Assembly (NCBI GenBank): GCA_964228455.1
Contig: CAXQZM010000008.1
Location: 1 to 49,092, forward strand
Length of the DNA: 49,092 bases
Reading direction: 5' to 3'
Source of the DNA: CAXQZM01 sp964228455
GTDB lineage: Bacteria > Pseudomonadota > Alphaproteobacteria > UBA7985
Shown here in pieces: positions 33,717-42,029 of the stretch. Both the position numbers and the translations under genes were made by a program. Every line of letters begins with the position of its first letter. Position 1 is the first letter of the stretch. Under the pieces are notes generated by a model. That model ran no database searches and was not told where the DNA came from. It saw only the letters and a list, made by a program, of their open reading frames with translations.

Positions 33717-34940
33717 TTAGCCCCCTTTAACCGAACCTGCCAATAGACCGCGGATAAAGTATCTCTGCATTGCGAGAAAGACGATGACAGGAATCACCAT
33801 GGAGATTACGGCAGAGGCATTGAGCAGGTGAAGCTTATCCTTAAACGTCCCCAGCTGCTGCTGCAGACGGATTGGGAAAACCAAATTGGCACCCTCATTT
33901 GAGCCAATGTAGAGAGCTACGATTAGGTCATTCCAAACCCACAAGAACTGGAATATGCTAAACGAAGCTAGAGCGGGAACCGACAAAGGAACAATCAGCT
34001 TAAGAAAAATTTGGAAGTGACTAGCGCCATCAATTCTTGCACTTTCCAATAACTCTTTAGGCAAGCCAACGATATAGTTACGCAGTAAATAAATCGCGAG
34101 GGGCAGACCAAAGGCTGTGTGGGTTATCCAAAGACTGGCGAAGGATTTAGACGCAACTTTACACGTGCCGTTCAACTCACAGTCAGTTAAGGCTGCATTC
34201 AGCGTTGTTGCCCAAGACGCAATGCCACTAAACCCAGAGAGAATGGGCAAGAAGGCAAGCTGCGTTGGCACAACCATAAGTGAAACAACGATTACAAAGA
34301 GCCAGTCACGTCCAGGGAAACGCATCCAAGCAAATGCATAGGCCGCAAAAGCAGCAATAGTAATTGGAATGATAGTGGCTGGGATGGTGACAATGAAGGA
34401 GGCAATGAGCGAATTGGGAACTCGTTCGTTCTCCAGCAGTACTTCCTGATATGCTGATAAACCGAAAGACGGGTCTTGATTAATAAACACATCCAAACGT
34501 TTAGGCCGGGGATTAGTGGGTACATCAAATGTCCACTTGAAATCACCATTAGCGGCAAACACAAAGTTACCGCCACGCAAATCTAAGGCCTCACCCACTG
34601 GGATCAGCTCACGGCGCAAAATGGTCTTCGTGTCATCATTCGGGTCCGGTACGCGGCCTACTTGCATTATTGATTGGACCTCACCAGTTAACTTGAAGTC
34701 TGGCTGATCTCCGTTCAATCGGTCAAAAATGTTACCCTCTATCACCGTAACCTCCTCATCGGAAGGTTCATGGGTCCGGAACCTGTGACCAAGTTCTGTG
34801 GGGGTAAAAGAGGTCCAAAATCCAGAAGTTTTAGAGGCGACTTCAGATCGCAAAGAAGTTGTGACCAGAGCAACAAATGGGACAACCCAAATGAAAACAA
34901 TCAAAAACAGAGTAACATTCGAAAGGGCGCGTGTAATCAT
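33717..34940 (-). CDS. aglG: Alpha-glucoside ABC transporter permease AglG
   Basis: The 407-residue MalG-type permease has one N-terminal membrane segment, then a long periplasmic insert (about residues 30-180, including QDPSFGLSAYQEVLL), then five segments. The EAA loop (ESARIDGASHFQIFLKLIVPLSVPALAS) contacts the ATPase. The large insert exceeds standard MalG (about 280-300 residues) but is familiar in AglG proteins. The start lies three bases after the aglF stop, and aglA follows after one base. Confidence 0.92.
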   Translation of the reverse strand: MITRALSNVTLFLIVFIWVVPFVALVTTSLRSEVASKTSGFWTSFTPTELGHRFRTHEPSDEEVTVIEGNIFDRLNGDQPDFKLTGEVQSIMQVGRVPDPNDDTKTILRRELIPVGEALDLRGGNFVFAANGDFKWTFDVPTNPRPKRLDVFINQDPSFGLSAYQEVLLENERVPNSLIASFIVTIPATIIPITIAAFAAYAFAWMRFPGRDWLFVIVVSLMVVPTQLAFLPILSGFSGIASWATTLNAALTDCELNGTCKVASKSFASLWITHTAFGLPLAIYLLRNYIVGLPKELLESARIDGASHFQIFLKLIVPLSVPALASFSIFQFLWVWNDLIVALYIGSNEGANLVFPIRLQQQLGTFKDKLHLLNASAVISMVIPVIVFLAMQRYFIRGLLAGSVKGG

Positions 34941-34943
34941 GGA

Positions 34944-36221
34944 CTAATGCCCCATAGCCCGCTGTTCACGACGCAATCGCCATGCATTGAAAAGCATGTT
35001 TGGTACTACAGTTAGCATCAACATAATGGCTATCGCTGCAAAAAGATTTTCAACATTATCGTTGCCAACGATCCAGTTAGTTCGCGCATCCTCCATCATC
35101 GTGGCTAAAAGCATCTTGTCATTATCGTTGGCCGACAGTGCATACGGAATATAAAACATTTTCAAAACCAGAATCACCAACGTAGTCCAAACCACAACAA
35201 CTGTCGAATAAATTTGAGGTAGCTTGATACGGAAGAACATCTGCAAAGGGCTAGCACCGTCAATCGTAGCCGCCTCGATCGTGTCCTCTGGCACGCCTCG
35301 CAGTGCCGCAGAAAAAATAACCATAGCAAAGCCCGTTTGCACCCAAACTAGAATCCACATCAGGAAGAAATTCCCCCAAAATCGCAGGGCATAGAGTGGC
35401 TCATTATTTTCAGGGCCTTGGCCTACCAGGGCCTTGAGCAGCCCAATTTGGTAAGAAGGTGTTGGGCCATTAATGGTCTCAATCGCCTCAATTCCTCCAC
35501 CCGCGAAAATATTCCGCCAAATTACAGCAGCCCCAACAAAGGAGATGGCCATTGGAACGAAAATGAAAGTCTTGGCTACAACGCCCCAACGCACCGAATC
35601 AGCCAAGACGGCGATTAAAAGTCCTAGAGCAATACAAGCCGATGGCACTAGGATAAGCCACATTAACGAATTTCGCATTGCGAAGCGGAATTGCCCATAG
35701 CCTAAAGACTGTGGATCCCACAGGAAGGCATAATTTGTAACCGTGTAAACACCATCGGCATCCTGAAATGAGGAGTTTAGAGTAGAAAAACCTGGAACCA
35801 ACAAAAACAGTATCAGTAACAGTATAGCGGGACCAACAAAGGTCCAGGGTTGAAGCGCCTCAATAATCTTGTTCTCTTTGCCAGCCGAGCCTCGAGCCAC
35901 GAAACCAGCCAGGCCCTGATTGAGCCAGTTCGTGATCCAAAAGTAAAGGAAGGAAAGCCCAACAGCGATGAAGATAGAACGTATGGCAAATCCAATTTTG
36001 GCAAAGCGTTCCTGCGTATCAAGAAGAGGGAACGACCATTCAGTCCGCTCATGCAGCCAGGCCCCAAAAGACATCAGCCAATTATCAAGCGGGGTAGAGG
36101 CAACGAAAGCCAATACCCCGGTTATAGGCAACACAAAAAGGACCGTTAGGAAGATAGCAATCGCGTTGCCTGCAATTGTGGGCCGTAAACTCGTCATTTT
36201 TGTGCTTTTAAATCTTGCCAC
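34944..36221 (-). CDS. aglF: Alpha-glucoside ABC transporter permease AglF
   Basis: The 425-residue MalF-type permease has about eight hydrophobic segments and an EAA loop (EAATIDGASPLQMFFRIKLPQI). It forms the membrane channel with AglG. I give the GTG at 36221, but the ATG at 36197 (eight codons on) is also possible; neither has a strong ribosome-binding site, which may lower expression. A strong terminator hairpin lies directly upstream, separating it from aglE, so only part of the transcripts should reach it. Confidence 0.9.
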   Translation of the reverse strand: MARFKSTKMTSLRPTIAGNAIAIFLTVLFVLPITGVLAFVASTPLDNWLMSFGAWLHERTEWSFPLLDTQERFAKIGFAIRSIFIAVGLSFLYFWITNWLNQGLAGFVARGSAGKENKIIEALQPWTFVGPAILLLILFLLVPGFSTLNSSFQDADGVYTVTNYAFLWDPQSLGYGQFRFAMRNSLMWLILVPSACIALGLLIAVLADSVRWGVVAKTFIFVPMAISFVGAAVIWRNIFAGGGIEAIETINGPTPSYQIGLLKALVGQGPENNEPLYALRFWGNFFLMWILVWVQTGFAMVIFSAALRGVPEDTIEAATIDGASPLQMFFRIKLPQIYSTVVVVWTTLVILVLKMFYIPYALSANDNDKMLLATMMEDARTNWIVGNDNVENLFAAIAIMLMLTVVPNMLFNAWRLRREQRAMGH

Positions 36222-36239
36222 GGCCTACTGCCATGGGTG

Positions 36240-36268
36240 AAAAAAAGGCGCGGGATTAAACCCGCGCC
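36240..36268 (-). terminator. Rho-independent terminator between aglE and aglF
   Basis: On the minus strand GGCGCGGG-TTTAAT-CCCGCGCC, a perfect 8-base-pair GC-rich stem with 6-base loop (36247-36268), is followed by seven T residues (36246-36240). It sits 22 bases after the aglE stop and ahead of aglF. Such an internal terminator yields abundant binding-protein mRNA and fewer permease transcripts. Confidence 0.9.
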
Positions 36269-36290
36269 AATACTTTAAATATGATCAGCT

Positions 36291-37616
36291 TTACTTGATC
36301 GCGTCCCATGCTGCTTGAATATTATCGGCAGTTGTCTGTGCATCCTGACCATTAGCAAAAGCCGTCATTTCTGACCAGAACGCGCCAGCACCAATAGCAC
36401 CAGGCATAAGGTCAGATGCGTCAAAGCGGAACGTAGTAGCAGACGTTAGGATGACGCCCTGCTTACGCTGAGCCTCTGATGCGTAAGCATCCAGGCTGGC
36501 GCCTTTGTGTGCCGTCAAGAAACCACCTTCACTCATCCAGATCTCATGTGCACGTGCCTCTTGCAAGTACTCAAAGAACGCGCGGGTTGCTGGTGAATCT
36601 TTTGTCATTGTGTAGATTGTACCAGCGCCGAGGACGGGATTGCCCAGATCTTCAGAAGCGAACGGTGGGAAGTAGAAGAAGTCAGCACGACCATCTTCTA
36701 ATTCAGCGCCAGCTTCCGGGAAGAAGGCCGGAATAAACGATGCCTGTCGGTGCATCATACAAGCTGCAGGCGAAGAAAACAGACCCTTAGACGCATCGCC
36801 AAAGAAGGTTGTTGCAACAGACGCTGCACCGCCAGCAACGTAATCATCATTACGAGAGAATTGGCCGTAAACTTCCATTGCGTTAACGACCTCAGGGCTG
36901 TTGAACGGAAGATCGTTAGATACCCAGCGATCGTAATTTTCAGGCGTTGTAGTGCGCAGCATGATGTCTTCCATCCAGTCTGTCGCAGTCCAACCGGTTG
37001 CATTGCCCGATTCAATACCAATGCACCAAGGCGTATTGCCGTCTGCAACCATCTGATCAGATAGCGCTATCAGCTCTTCCATAGTTGTCGGAATTTCATA
37101 TCCGTTGTCTTCGAATTGCTCAGGTGAATACCAAACCAGAGATTTTAGATCTTGCTTGTACGGGAAACCATAGAAAGCGTCGCTACCATCTGGACCAGCA
37201 TAAGTACCGAGAGCAACCCATGATGAACCGGCACCGTAATTCTCAGTCATCCAAGCAGCAGCATCGTCACCGAGAGGCGTCAAGAAGCCATCGGCCGCCA
37301 TGTCACCCGCCAGACCTGGCTGTGGGAAAATCGCGATATTAGGCGCATTGTTGGAGCGCAGGTCAGCAACGATTAGGGCCGCAAAGTCACGCGAACCGGA
37401 ATAGCGCACCGTCGCACCTGTCGCCTCTTCAAAACAAGAAGCGACGGCCGTCAAACGCGCCTCGTCCTCGCCCTGCATGGAGCCAGACATAGTAATAACC
37501 TCGCCGGAAAAATCACCCAAATCGCCCATTGACGAGGGCGTGTTGCAATGACCATCGGCAAAGGCAACGGCGCCAAAAGCAAACGATGCAACGCCCATTG
37601 TTAAAATTCGTTTCAT
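36291..37616 (-). CDS. aglE: Alpha-glucoside ABC transporter substrate-binding protein
   Basis: The 441-residue family 1 extracellular solute-binding protein has a signal peptide (MKRILTMGVASFAFGAVAFA, cut before DGHC). The mature part includes the ITMSGSMQGEDEARL opening and the ATVRYSGSRDF segment typical of AglE proteins that bind sucrose, maltose or trehalose. A strong GGGAGGAAG ribosome-binding site precedes the ATG. It is the first structural gene after the LacI-type operator and is followed by the internal terminator, consistent with high expression of the periplasmic receptor. Confidence 0.94.
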   Translation of the reverse strand: MKRILTMGVASFAFGAVAFADGHCNTPSSMGDLGDFSGEVITMSGSMQGEDEARLTAVASCFEEATGATVRYSGSRDFAALIVADLRSNNAPNIAIFPQPGLAGDMAADGFLTPLGDDAAAWMTENYGAGSSWVALGTYAGPDGSDAFYGFPYKQDLKSLVWYSPEQFEDNGYEIPTTMEELIALSDQMVADGNTPWCIGIESGNATGWTATDWMEDIMLRTTTPENYDRWVSNDLPFNSPEVVNAMEVYGQFSRNDDYVAGGAASVATTFFGDASKGLFSSPAACMMHRQASFIPAFFPEAGAELEDGRADFFYFPPFASEDLGNPVLGAGTIYTMTKDSPATRAFFEYLQEARAHEIWMSEGGFLTAHKGASLDAYASEAQRKQGVILTSATTFRFDASDLMPGAIGAGAFWSEMTAFANGQDAQTTADNIQAAWDAIK

Positions 37617-37681
37617 AATCTTCCTCCCATTTGGAATTATATGTAAATTGTGCCGTGTACTTGCGCACTGAGATAGTAAAC

Positions 37682-37697
37682 ATGTAAACGTTTACAT
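37682..37697. promoter_or_regulatory. LacI-family operator upstream of aglE
   Basis: ATGTAAACGTTTACAT is a perfect 16-base palindrome with a central CG, the standard form of LacI/GalR-family sites. It overlaps the last base of the proposed -10 box and the expected transcription start, so bound repressor would block initiation. The LacI-type gene ends 43 bases upstream. Confidence 0.85.
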
Positions 37698-37726
37698 ATA
37701 TAAGCACAATTGCCTGTGTAAGGCAA
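37697..37726 (-). promoter_or_regulatory. Sigma70-type promoter of the agl operon
   Basis: On the minus strand TTGCCT (37726-37721) and TATATA (37702-37697) are separated by 18 bases, a good match to -35/-10 spacing, with the LacI-type operator immediately following. Transcription would start about 70 bases before aglE. Confidence 0.6.
37710..37726. repeat. Inverted repeat over the agl -35 region
   Basis: TTGCCT-GTGTA-AGGCAA, perfect 6-base arms with a 5-base loop, lies 14 bases beyond the aglR stop. It could be a modest terminator hairpin for aglR or a second regulator site over the -35 box. Confidence 0.4.
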
Positions 37727-37739
37727 CTTAAAATTAAAT

Positions 37740-38762
37740 TCAGCTGCGCGCTGATGCGGTGCTGTCCCGAGCCACGAGCTCGACTGGCACACTGGCCTGA
37801 AAAGGTTCACCGCTGGCCAAACCCTTCAGAGAAGCCAATAGCGCATTAGCTGCACTTGAGCCGAGGCTTCGAGGATCTTGACGGACCGTCGTGAGAGATG
37901 GATGCAGGAACTTAGCTTGGGGAATGTCATCGAAGCCCACTACTGATATTTGTCCTGGTACAGATATTCCAGATCGCAGAAGCTCCCCCATAAAGGCAAT
38001 AGCCATCTCGTCCGAAGCAAAAAACCAACCAGTAGGAGCGACCTCTCCCCTACTCAAGGTTGCAACCACGCGCTGCGCTAATGCCAAACCGTCGTTCATT
38101 TGCCAGTTTGAGTAAATATGCCAGTCAGGGTCAATTAAGAGGCCTGCTTGTTTGGCTCTTGAAATGAACCCCTCTCGCCGCTCTAATGCCATAGGGCCAT
38201 CTTGGGAGCCAGCAAGCTGCCCAAGGTAGCGATGCCCGAGGCCAATCAAATGGGAAGCAGCAATCTCTCCACCAGCAAAATTGTCAGATTTTACGAACGA
38301 AAAATCTTTTGCGGGAGGCCATTCTGAAACATAAGTAAGCGGCAAATCCCCAATTACCCTAGACACCTGCTCGTGAAGCAGCGCATGCATAGAGACTACA
38401 GCATCAACCTCCCGATTCTGAATCAGTCGCACTGCTTCCAACATCTCTGCTTTATCACTAGTGTCCATTATCAGAGTGACATAACCTTTTTTATTCAAAA
38501 CCGAATTCAACGAGGTAAGAACTTCGGAATTCACGATATTGGAAGAACTGGGCAGGGCGACTAGTATACGGCGTGTTTCTCGACTACGAAGCGCTCGCGC
38601 GGCAGCATTTAGGCGAAAGTCCAGGCGTGAAACTGAATCCTGAACTTTTCTGAGCGTGCCTTTCGCGACAGCGTCCGGATTGTTGAGTGCACGGCTAACA
38701 GTTGCTATTGAAACACCTGCATCGCGCGCCACTTGAGCTATGGTTGCTTTCTCTTTGGCCAA
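37740..38762 (-). CDS. aglR: LacI-family regulator of the alpha-glucoside operon
   Basis: 340 residues: an N-terminal LacI helix-turn-helix with hinge (TIAQVARDAGVSIATVSRALNNPD, residues 7-30) and a periplasmic-binding-like effector domain with the GFISRAKQAGLLIDP and SVVGFDDIPQAKFLHPSLTTVRQDP motifs. It probably represses aglEFGAK through the palindrome at 37682-37697 and is released by an alpha-glucoside or derivative. The gene lies upstream in the same direction, a usual agl arrangement. The name rests on context. Confidence 0.9.
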   Translation of the reverse strand: MAKEKATIAQVARDAGVSIATVSRALNNPDAVAKGTLRKVQDSVSRLDFRLNAAARALRSRETRRILVALPSSSNIVNSEVLTSLNSVLNKKGYVTLIMDTSDKAEMLEAVRLIQNREVDAVVSMHALLHEQVSRVIGDLPLTYVSEWPPAKDFSFVKSDNFAGGEIAASHLIGLGHRYLGQLAGSQDGPMALERREGFISRAKQAGLLIDPDWHIYSNWQMNDGLALAQRVVATLSRGEVAPTGWFFASDEMAIAFMGELLRSGISVPGQISVVGFDDIPQAKFLHPSLTTVRQDPRSLGSSAANALLASLKGLASGEPFQASVPVELVARDSTASARS

Positions 38763-38936
38763 TTACTTCCCCTGAAGCGAGTCTAGTAAATAATTACCCG
38801 TGAGAATGGAAGTGCTCCACTGCATAATTCCGACGGACACATAAATCACTAAAACCAGGCAGCCAAATTTGATCAAACAAATTCGTGAGCAATCTTTAGA
38901 AAATAGAATTCCTGCCTAGGACGGGAGCCTCAACGA

Positions 38937-39010
38937 TGGAGCGGGCGACCGGAATCGAACCGGCATATACAGCTTGGAAGGCTGTCGTTCTACCGTTGAA
39001 CTACGCCCGC
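38937..39010 (-). tRNA. tRNA-Gly, anticodon TCC
   Basis: The minus strand folds as a full cloverleaf: acceptor GCGGGCG pairing with CGCCCGC, D-arm TAGTTCAACGGTA, anticodon loop CTTCCAA (TCC), T-arm GCCGG-TTCGATT-CCGGT, discriminator T and an encoded CCA (38937-38939). It reads GGA and probably GGG glycine codons. It lies 12 bases downstream of the zapE stop on the same strand and might be cotranscribed. Confidence 0.96.
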
Positions 39011-39022
39011 GTTCGAATGCCG

Positions 39023-40135
39023 TTAGGCCTCAGGCTCTTTCCCGTCAAGCCTTGCTAGCGCGCGATCCACATATGTACGTGACTGCATTTCCATGAGGCG
39101 CGAGATGACCCTTTTATTTTCCATGTCTTTAGTCACACCATAAAGATCCTCAGCCGGCACGGTTGATCGAAGAATCAGCAGTGCTCCAGTTTCATATAGT
39201 GTATCAATAAGTATTCTAAAACGTGTAGCTTCATTGCGCAGTTCGTAGGTCAATTGCGGGACCTCATCTACTGCCACAGCTCTGTACTGCCGAGCTAAAG
39301 TCAAGTAGTCTGGCGCTCCGAGTGGTTGTTCGCACAAGTCAGCAAATGTTGCCATAGCTACGCGATCACCAGCCCAAGGTAGATTTACCGCGCGCCCGGA
39401 AACATTAAGAACGCGCGGCGAACCTCTCATTTTCAACGATAAGCGTTTATAGGTATCTTCAAATTCAATCCGGTTCGGCATTGTTAGCGGAGAAAAGAAT
39501 ACTCTCGCTGGGCCGCCCATCAAGGTTCGGTGATCTCGGTTTCCAGCAACTTCTACAACTTCCATCTCATCCTCGATCAATGCGATAAAGGGCTCAAATC
39601 GAGTTCGATGAAGACCATCTTTATACAACTCTGAAGGTGCAAAGTTTGATGTCACTACTAACTTTAGGCCCTCACCCCACAAAGCTTGAAACAATCGACC
39701 CAATACCATCGCATCAGCTATATTGTTAACAACAAATTCATCAAAGCATAGGATGCTGGTTTCAGCTGCGATCTCACGCGCAATAGTTGAAATAGGATCG
39801 CTACCTTGACCCTTGCCTTGTAATCGGTGAATGCGATCATGAACTCCCAACATAAATTCATGAAAATGCACGCGTTTGACGAGCTCAATCTGCTTAAAAG
39901 CTTCTACGAACAAGTCCATGATTAAAGATTTGCCTCGACCTACGGGGCCATGCAAATAAACTGACTGGATGGCTGGAATCTTTTGGCGGCCGAACTGCCA
40001 CCATCGACGCGGTACGGGCTTTATGATAGAATCGTACAATTTCTGAAGCGAAGTTAACGCCACAAGTTGTGCAGGGTCCTCTGTAATTTGACCATGCTCT
40101 AGTTTGTCGTGGTAGAGTGATAACGGCCCGGCCAT
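39023..40135 (-). CDS. zapE: Cell-division ATPase ZapE (AFG1-like)
   Basis: The 370-residue AFG1-family P-loop ATPase has Walker A HGPVGRGKSLIMDLF near residue 63 and Walker B LCFDEFVVNNIADAM, followed by sensor-type VTSNFAPSELYKDGLHR and the family's SRTYVDRALARLDG end. In E. coli ZapE associates with the Z-ring during division under stress; the mitochondrial relative aids respiratory complex quality control. It is preceded on the same strand by the large exported protein (28-base gap). Confidence 0.94.
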   Translation of the reverse strand: MAGPLSLYHDKLEHGQITEDPAQLVALTSLQKLYDSIIKPVPRRWWQFGRQKIPAIQSVYLHGPVGRGKSLIMDLFVEAFKQIELVKRVHFHEFMLGVHDRIHRLQGKGQGSDPISTIAREIAAETSILCFDEFVVNNIADAMVLGRLFQALWGEGLKLVVTSNFAPSELYKDGLHRTRFEPFIALIEDEMEVVEVAGNRDHRTLMGGPARVFFSPLTMPNRIEFEDTYKRLSLKMRGSPRVLNVSGRAVNLPWAGDRVAMATFADLCEQPLGAPDYLTLARQYRAVAVDEVPQLTYELRNEATRFRILIDTLYETGALLILRSTVPAEDLYGVTKDMENKRVISRLMEMQSRTYVDRALARLDGKEPEA

Positions 40136-40163
40136 ATTTAAAATTCTTCAATCTTCGAACGCA

Positions 40164-41954
40164 TCATAACGGCAACGATAATCCATTTATGCTAATGTTC
40201 CCGAATTGATTAACCTCAAGCATTAGGTTCATCGTACCACTCTCGTCTAATTCTCCAAATCCGCTTATTAAACCAAGCGCAAAAGCTGCGCTAGCCGCTT
40301 GCTGTCCAAGGGGGCCCAAGGATAGTTGAGAGACTTCGTCTTGGAGGTCATAAAAATTGCTAATTCCTACTACTGCAGTTCCTGTTATGCCGAGCGCTGA
40401 AAAGGGATTAACCTCAAAATTTGCAGTAATATCAAGGATTGAAACATCAGTAATAAACCTGGCTGACGAATTTATTAATATCTCGCTCTGAGCCCACCAA
40501 GCTTCACCCACTTGCGCAAAATAATTCTCAATTGGGAGATCACCATGTATTTCAACCTCGCTAAGCCCGGTAATAAAGTCATCCAGGTCAATTTGAGACA
40601 CTTCAAAACTGATGTCTAAATCCCGGACCAACAAACTCTGCAGCCCTGGGTCAAGTGAATCAACTGCCGAGCTAGAGAGTTCTGAATAGCCAATTTCTGC
40701 GCTGGCAGTAACATCCCCTTGATTCCGAAAATCCCAGCCAAATCCAAAATACAATTGATCAAGACTCGAGTTCGTATCTAGAAAAGCAGTTGAAATATCA
40801 CTTGCACCATACTGGAAATTAGCGAGCCCCAGAAGCCCTATGATGTCCTCAATAATTCTGGCCAAGTCCGCCGTCTCGGTTGAGGAAATTGCATTCCGCT
40901 TAGAGCCCAAAAACCAGTCCGAAATAAAATCTAAATCTGGCTTCTCAGCGCTTGCGAAGGCATTGTAATTTGACTTAGCTAAACTACCGTCTGAGAAGAT
41001 CTGACCGATCAGAATTTCAAACCCTTCAGTGGCTATTTTTAGTTCTATATCATTGGTTACATAATCGAAGCTTGAAGTCGATGTTCTCTCATGAATTGCA
41101 TTGTTGCCAAACGCCCTAAGACTGCTCGGCCCAACACTCAAATTTAAGTCCAATCCGGGGATCAAAAGCATCAAGTCTGCAACGTCAAGTGAAGTGTCAT
41201 AAGACTCTGGCCAGCTCTGACTATAGAGTCCTTCTGCGATCTGGTCATACCCCACGCCCCCCCAGTTTGCCAGTATCTGGCTCCGCAACCCGGTAAACGG
41301 GTGAACATCGTCTGGATAACCTACTTCAGAAAAAGTGTACGATATTTCAGGTATTCTCAGGGAAAACTCGAAGTCGTCGTTCATTGAATTTAACTGACCA
41401 GCCTCGGATTGGATGCGAAGGTTCATTGCACGTTGCTCTGATCTGGCAGTCATAGACATAGACAAGCCAGGAAAACTAAATTCATCGCCGCTATCAGTGA
41501 TCGCTCCAAGGCCAAGATGGAAGTTTATTTGCTCTGGTGCTTCAGAGGCTAAATTGTAATAAACATCTAAGGATGAATCCCAGGTAAATACTTTACCTTG
41601 GAGTTCGTTCTGTAAGTCTTCATAAGTTGGGAAATTAAAGTTACCAAGGTGAACCACGTCGCCCTCGGAGGCCAAGACATCAAAAGATAATTCCCCTACT
41701 GGCAGTCCGCCAAGTTGAGCACCTGAAAAAATTAACCTTGTTTCCGAAATTTCGAACTCTTCATATAAAACTGGTAAAATAAGGGGACTTCTGCTTGAAG
41801 ATAATAAATCCAAAACTCTGGCAAGATCTGTGGGCAGTTTTGTAGTCTGTTTTCTCTGACCAAAAGAGACAGGGGTGAAAACAAGTGAGGCAAAACCCGC
41901 AAGCATAAAAAATGCAAATTTAGCCCTGGATAACAGTAGATATATTCGGTTCAT
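40164..41954 (-). CDS. Exported protein of uncertain family (possibly DUF2125-like)
   Basis: About 596 residues from the ATG at 41954, which has an AAGGTG ribosome-binding site; the frame is open 17 codons further upstream. A signal peptide ends near PVSFGQ. The rest is acidic, Ser/Leu-rich and dominated by alternating short strands such as QINFHLGLGAITDSG and DVTASAEIGYSEL. The C-terminus (AAFALGLISGFGELDESG, ending ISINGLSLPL) recalls DUF2125 proteins of Rhodobacteraceae, though I cannot confirm this by eye. It is likely periplasmic or envelope-attached. It sits between lysC and zapE with short gaps. Function unknown. Confidence 0.75.
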   Translation of the reverse strand: MNRIYLLLSRAKFAFFMLAGFASLVFTPVSFGQRKQTTKLPTDLARVLDLLSSSRSPLILPVLYEEFEISETRLIFSGAQLGGLPVGELSFDVLASEGDVVHLGNFNFPTYEDLQNELQGKVFTWDSSLDVYYNLASEAPEQINFHLGLGAITDSGDEFSFPGLSMSMTARSEQRAMNLRIQSEAGQLNSMNDDFEFSLRIPEISYTFSEVGYPDDVHPFTGLRSQILANWGGVGYDQIAEGLYSQSWPESYDTSLDVADLMLLIPGLDLNLSVGPSSLRAFGNNAIHERTSTSSFDYVTNDIELKIATEGFEILIGQIFSDGSLAKSNYNAFASAEKPDLDFISDWFLGSKRNAISSTETADLARIIEDIIGLLGLANFQYGASDISTAFLDTNSSLDQLYFGFGWDFRNQGDVTASAEIGYSELSSSAVDSLDPGLQSLLVRDLDISFEVSQIDLDDFITGLSEVEIHGDLPIENYFAQVGEAWWAQSEILINSSARFITDVSILDITANFEVNPFSALGITGTAVVGISNFYDLQDEVSQLSLGPLGQQAASAAFALGLISGFGELDESGTMNLMLEVNQFGNISINGLSLPL

Positions 41955-42029
41955 TCTGAGCACCTTAAATCTCTGCCAGACCTTAATATAGCCAGATCGT
42001 GACAAAAAGAAGAAAAGGGCACAATAAAC

